Shown here: piece by piece, positions 33,307 to 34,008 of the stretch
How positions within the stretch are numbered: the stretch's first letter is position 1
Layout: the number at the start of each line of letters is the position of its first letter
Assembly (NCBI RefSeq): GCF_000498095.1
Contig: NZ_AUTQ01000221.1
Span: 6,462-40,469 of the forward strand
Source: Pseudoalteromonas sp. TB64
Lineage (GTDB): Bacteria > Pseudomonadota > Gammaproteobacteria > Enterobacterales > Alteromonadaceae
Length of the DNA: 34,008 nt
Reading direction: 5' to 3'
The notes under the pieces: model-generated
Seen by the model: only the letters and a program-made list of their open reading frames with translations
Databases searched by the model: none
What the model was told of the DNA's origin: nothing
Program-made: the position numbers and the translations under genes

Positions 33307-34008
33307 GTAGCGCGGATTCAAATCTGAAGTGCATAACGTTTAGGCGGCTTTAGCCGCCAAGTGATCCTGCATCAATTTTGCAGGCGTTTCAAATCCTAGT
33401 GTCTTCCTCGGACGATTATTAAGTTGCTCAAGTACTGGTATAACTTGCGCTGGTGTTACCGTCTTAAAATCTGTGCTCTTCGGCCAATACTGGCGTAGTA
33501 ATCCATTCGTGTTTTCATTCAATCCGCGCTCCCATGAGTGATAAGGGTGAGCAAAATAAACAGGTACACTTAAAGCCTCTGTGATTTGCTCGTGATAAGC
33601 GAACTCTTTTCCATTGTCAGCCGTGATGCTATGAAGCGCTGACCTATATGGCCTTAATAGTTCTATCGTCGCCGCAGTGACGGCTTGTGCTGTTTTGCCT
33701 GCCACCTGAGTTGATACAGTGAATTGGGTGACCCGCTCTACAATGGTAACAAGGGCGCCTCGATGACCTTTACCTATAACGGTATCTATTTCCCAATCTC
33801 CGATACGACCTTTCTCATCAACTATTTGTGGACGTTCTTCAATGCTAACGCGATTTTTTATTTGCCCTCGGTTTGTTTTACCATGACTGCGCTTGTGATA
33901 TTTCTTACCGTGTCGGCGCAGATGTAGGTATAACTCACCACCTGCTTTTTTATCTTCCCAGATATACAGATAAATGCATTCATGGCTGACAGACCGTTCA
34001 CTTTCTTT
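33307..34008 (-). mobile_element. IS30-family insertion sequence, 3' end (cut by window)
   Basis: It contains the IS30-type transposase end and, just beyond its stop, a probable terminal repeat in GCGCGGATTCAAATCTGAAG (33310-33329), whose GATTCAA-type core resembles IS30 ends. The exact boundary, set near 33307, is an estimate because the other end and the target duplication lie outside the window. Confidence 0.7.
33340..34008 (-). CDS. IS30-family transposase, C-terminal 222 residues
   Basis: The frame is open from the right edge to TAA at 33340-33342; the N-terminal helix-turn-helix part is off window. It reads SVSHECIYLYIWEDKKAGGELYLHL, then RRHGKKYHKRSHG, the first catalytic Asp in IGDWEIDTVIG, the second in ITADNGKEF, and the Glu in HPYHSWERGLNENTNG with LLRQYWPK. 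This DDE set with the E-R-G-x-N-E-N-x-N-G-L-x-R-Q-Y-x-P-K signature defines IS30. No frameshift is seen, so the enzyme may be active. A GTG at 33705 is internal and not a start. A GC-rich hairpin (GGCGGC/GCCGCC, 33343-33358) lies in its last codons. Confidence 0.92.
   Translation of the reverse strand, partial: KESERSVSHECIYLYIWEDKKAGGELYLHLRRHGKKYHKRSHGKTNRGQIKNRVSIEERPQIVDEKGRIGDWEIDTVIGKGHRGALVTIVERVTQFTVSTQVAGKTAQAVTAATIELLRPYRSALHSITADNGKEFAYHEQITEALSVPVYFAHPYHSWERGLNENTNGLLRQYWPKSTDFKTVTPAQVIPVLEQLNNRPRKTLGFETPAKLMQDHLAAKAA

Overview
The window looks like chromosomal DNA of a marine gammaproteobacterium of the Alteromonadales, most likely Pseudoalteromonas. The DNA is AT-rich. The genes fit that group: a TonB-dependent receptor, several secreted or cytosolic peptidases, orphan periplasmic solute-binding proteins, RdgC, a LexA-boxed dinB, and many two-component and chemotaxis proteins. 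This assignment rests on recognised families and general resemblance; no database search was run. No rRNA, tRNA, CRISPR array or replication origin is visible.

Layout. 1-4668: a TonB-dependent receptor cut by the left edge, a DUF1275/YoaK-type membrane protein with a periplasmic solute-binding protein, a small DUF2805/TIGR03643-type protein, a His-rich RcnB-like periplasmic protein, and a membrane-anchored endonuclease/exonuclease/phosphatase-fold enzyme. 4669-8182: an accessory islet. It holds one very AT-rich 731-residue ATPase of the PrrC/RloC (AAA_13) type, set in long gene-poor DNA with inverted repeats and a possible 37-residue peptide gene. 8183-10296: a Sad-like succinate-semialdehyde dehydrogenase and a Nudix hydrolase. 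10531-16058: a tight five-gene signalling operon. It encodes a sigma-54 response regulator, a 69-residue protein that is essentially only a histidine-kinase dimerisation (H-box) hairpin, a CHASE3 sensor kinase, a single-domain receiver, and a REC-kinase-REC-REC hybrid. 16058-16417: a 360-bp MITE with about 30-bp terminal inverted repeats and a TA target duplication. It inserted in the last codons of the hybrid kinase and split it from the FAH-family gene that once lay 16 bp downstream. 17011-22687: a solute-binding-like protein, a Tas-like aldo/keto reductase with a thioesterase, a small membrane protein, SOS-controlled DNA polymerase IV, and an M17 aminopeptidase. 22776-33029: a Cache-domain chemoreceptor, a DPP-IV-like S9 peptidase divergent from a HIT protein, a lipoprotein M49-type metallopeptidase, an HDOD protein, RdgC, and a membrane histidine kinase. 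33307-34008: the 3' end of an IS30-family insertion sequence cut by the right edge.

How it fits together. Most of the window is ordinary core genome for sensing, peptide catabolism and DNA repair, closed by good intrinsic terminators. The two parts that deserve attention are the solitary ATPase and the phosphorelay operon. The ATPase carries Walker motifs, a CxxC hook and an Arg-x3-Glu...His triad at its C-terminus, which points to a tRNA anticodon nuclease used in phage defence. The phosphorelay operon contains a stand-alone DHp microprotein, and its tail was remodelled by a MITE.
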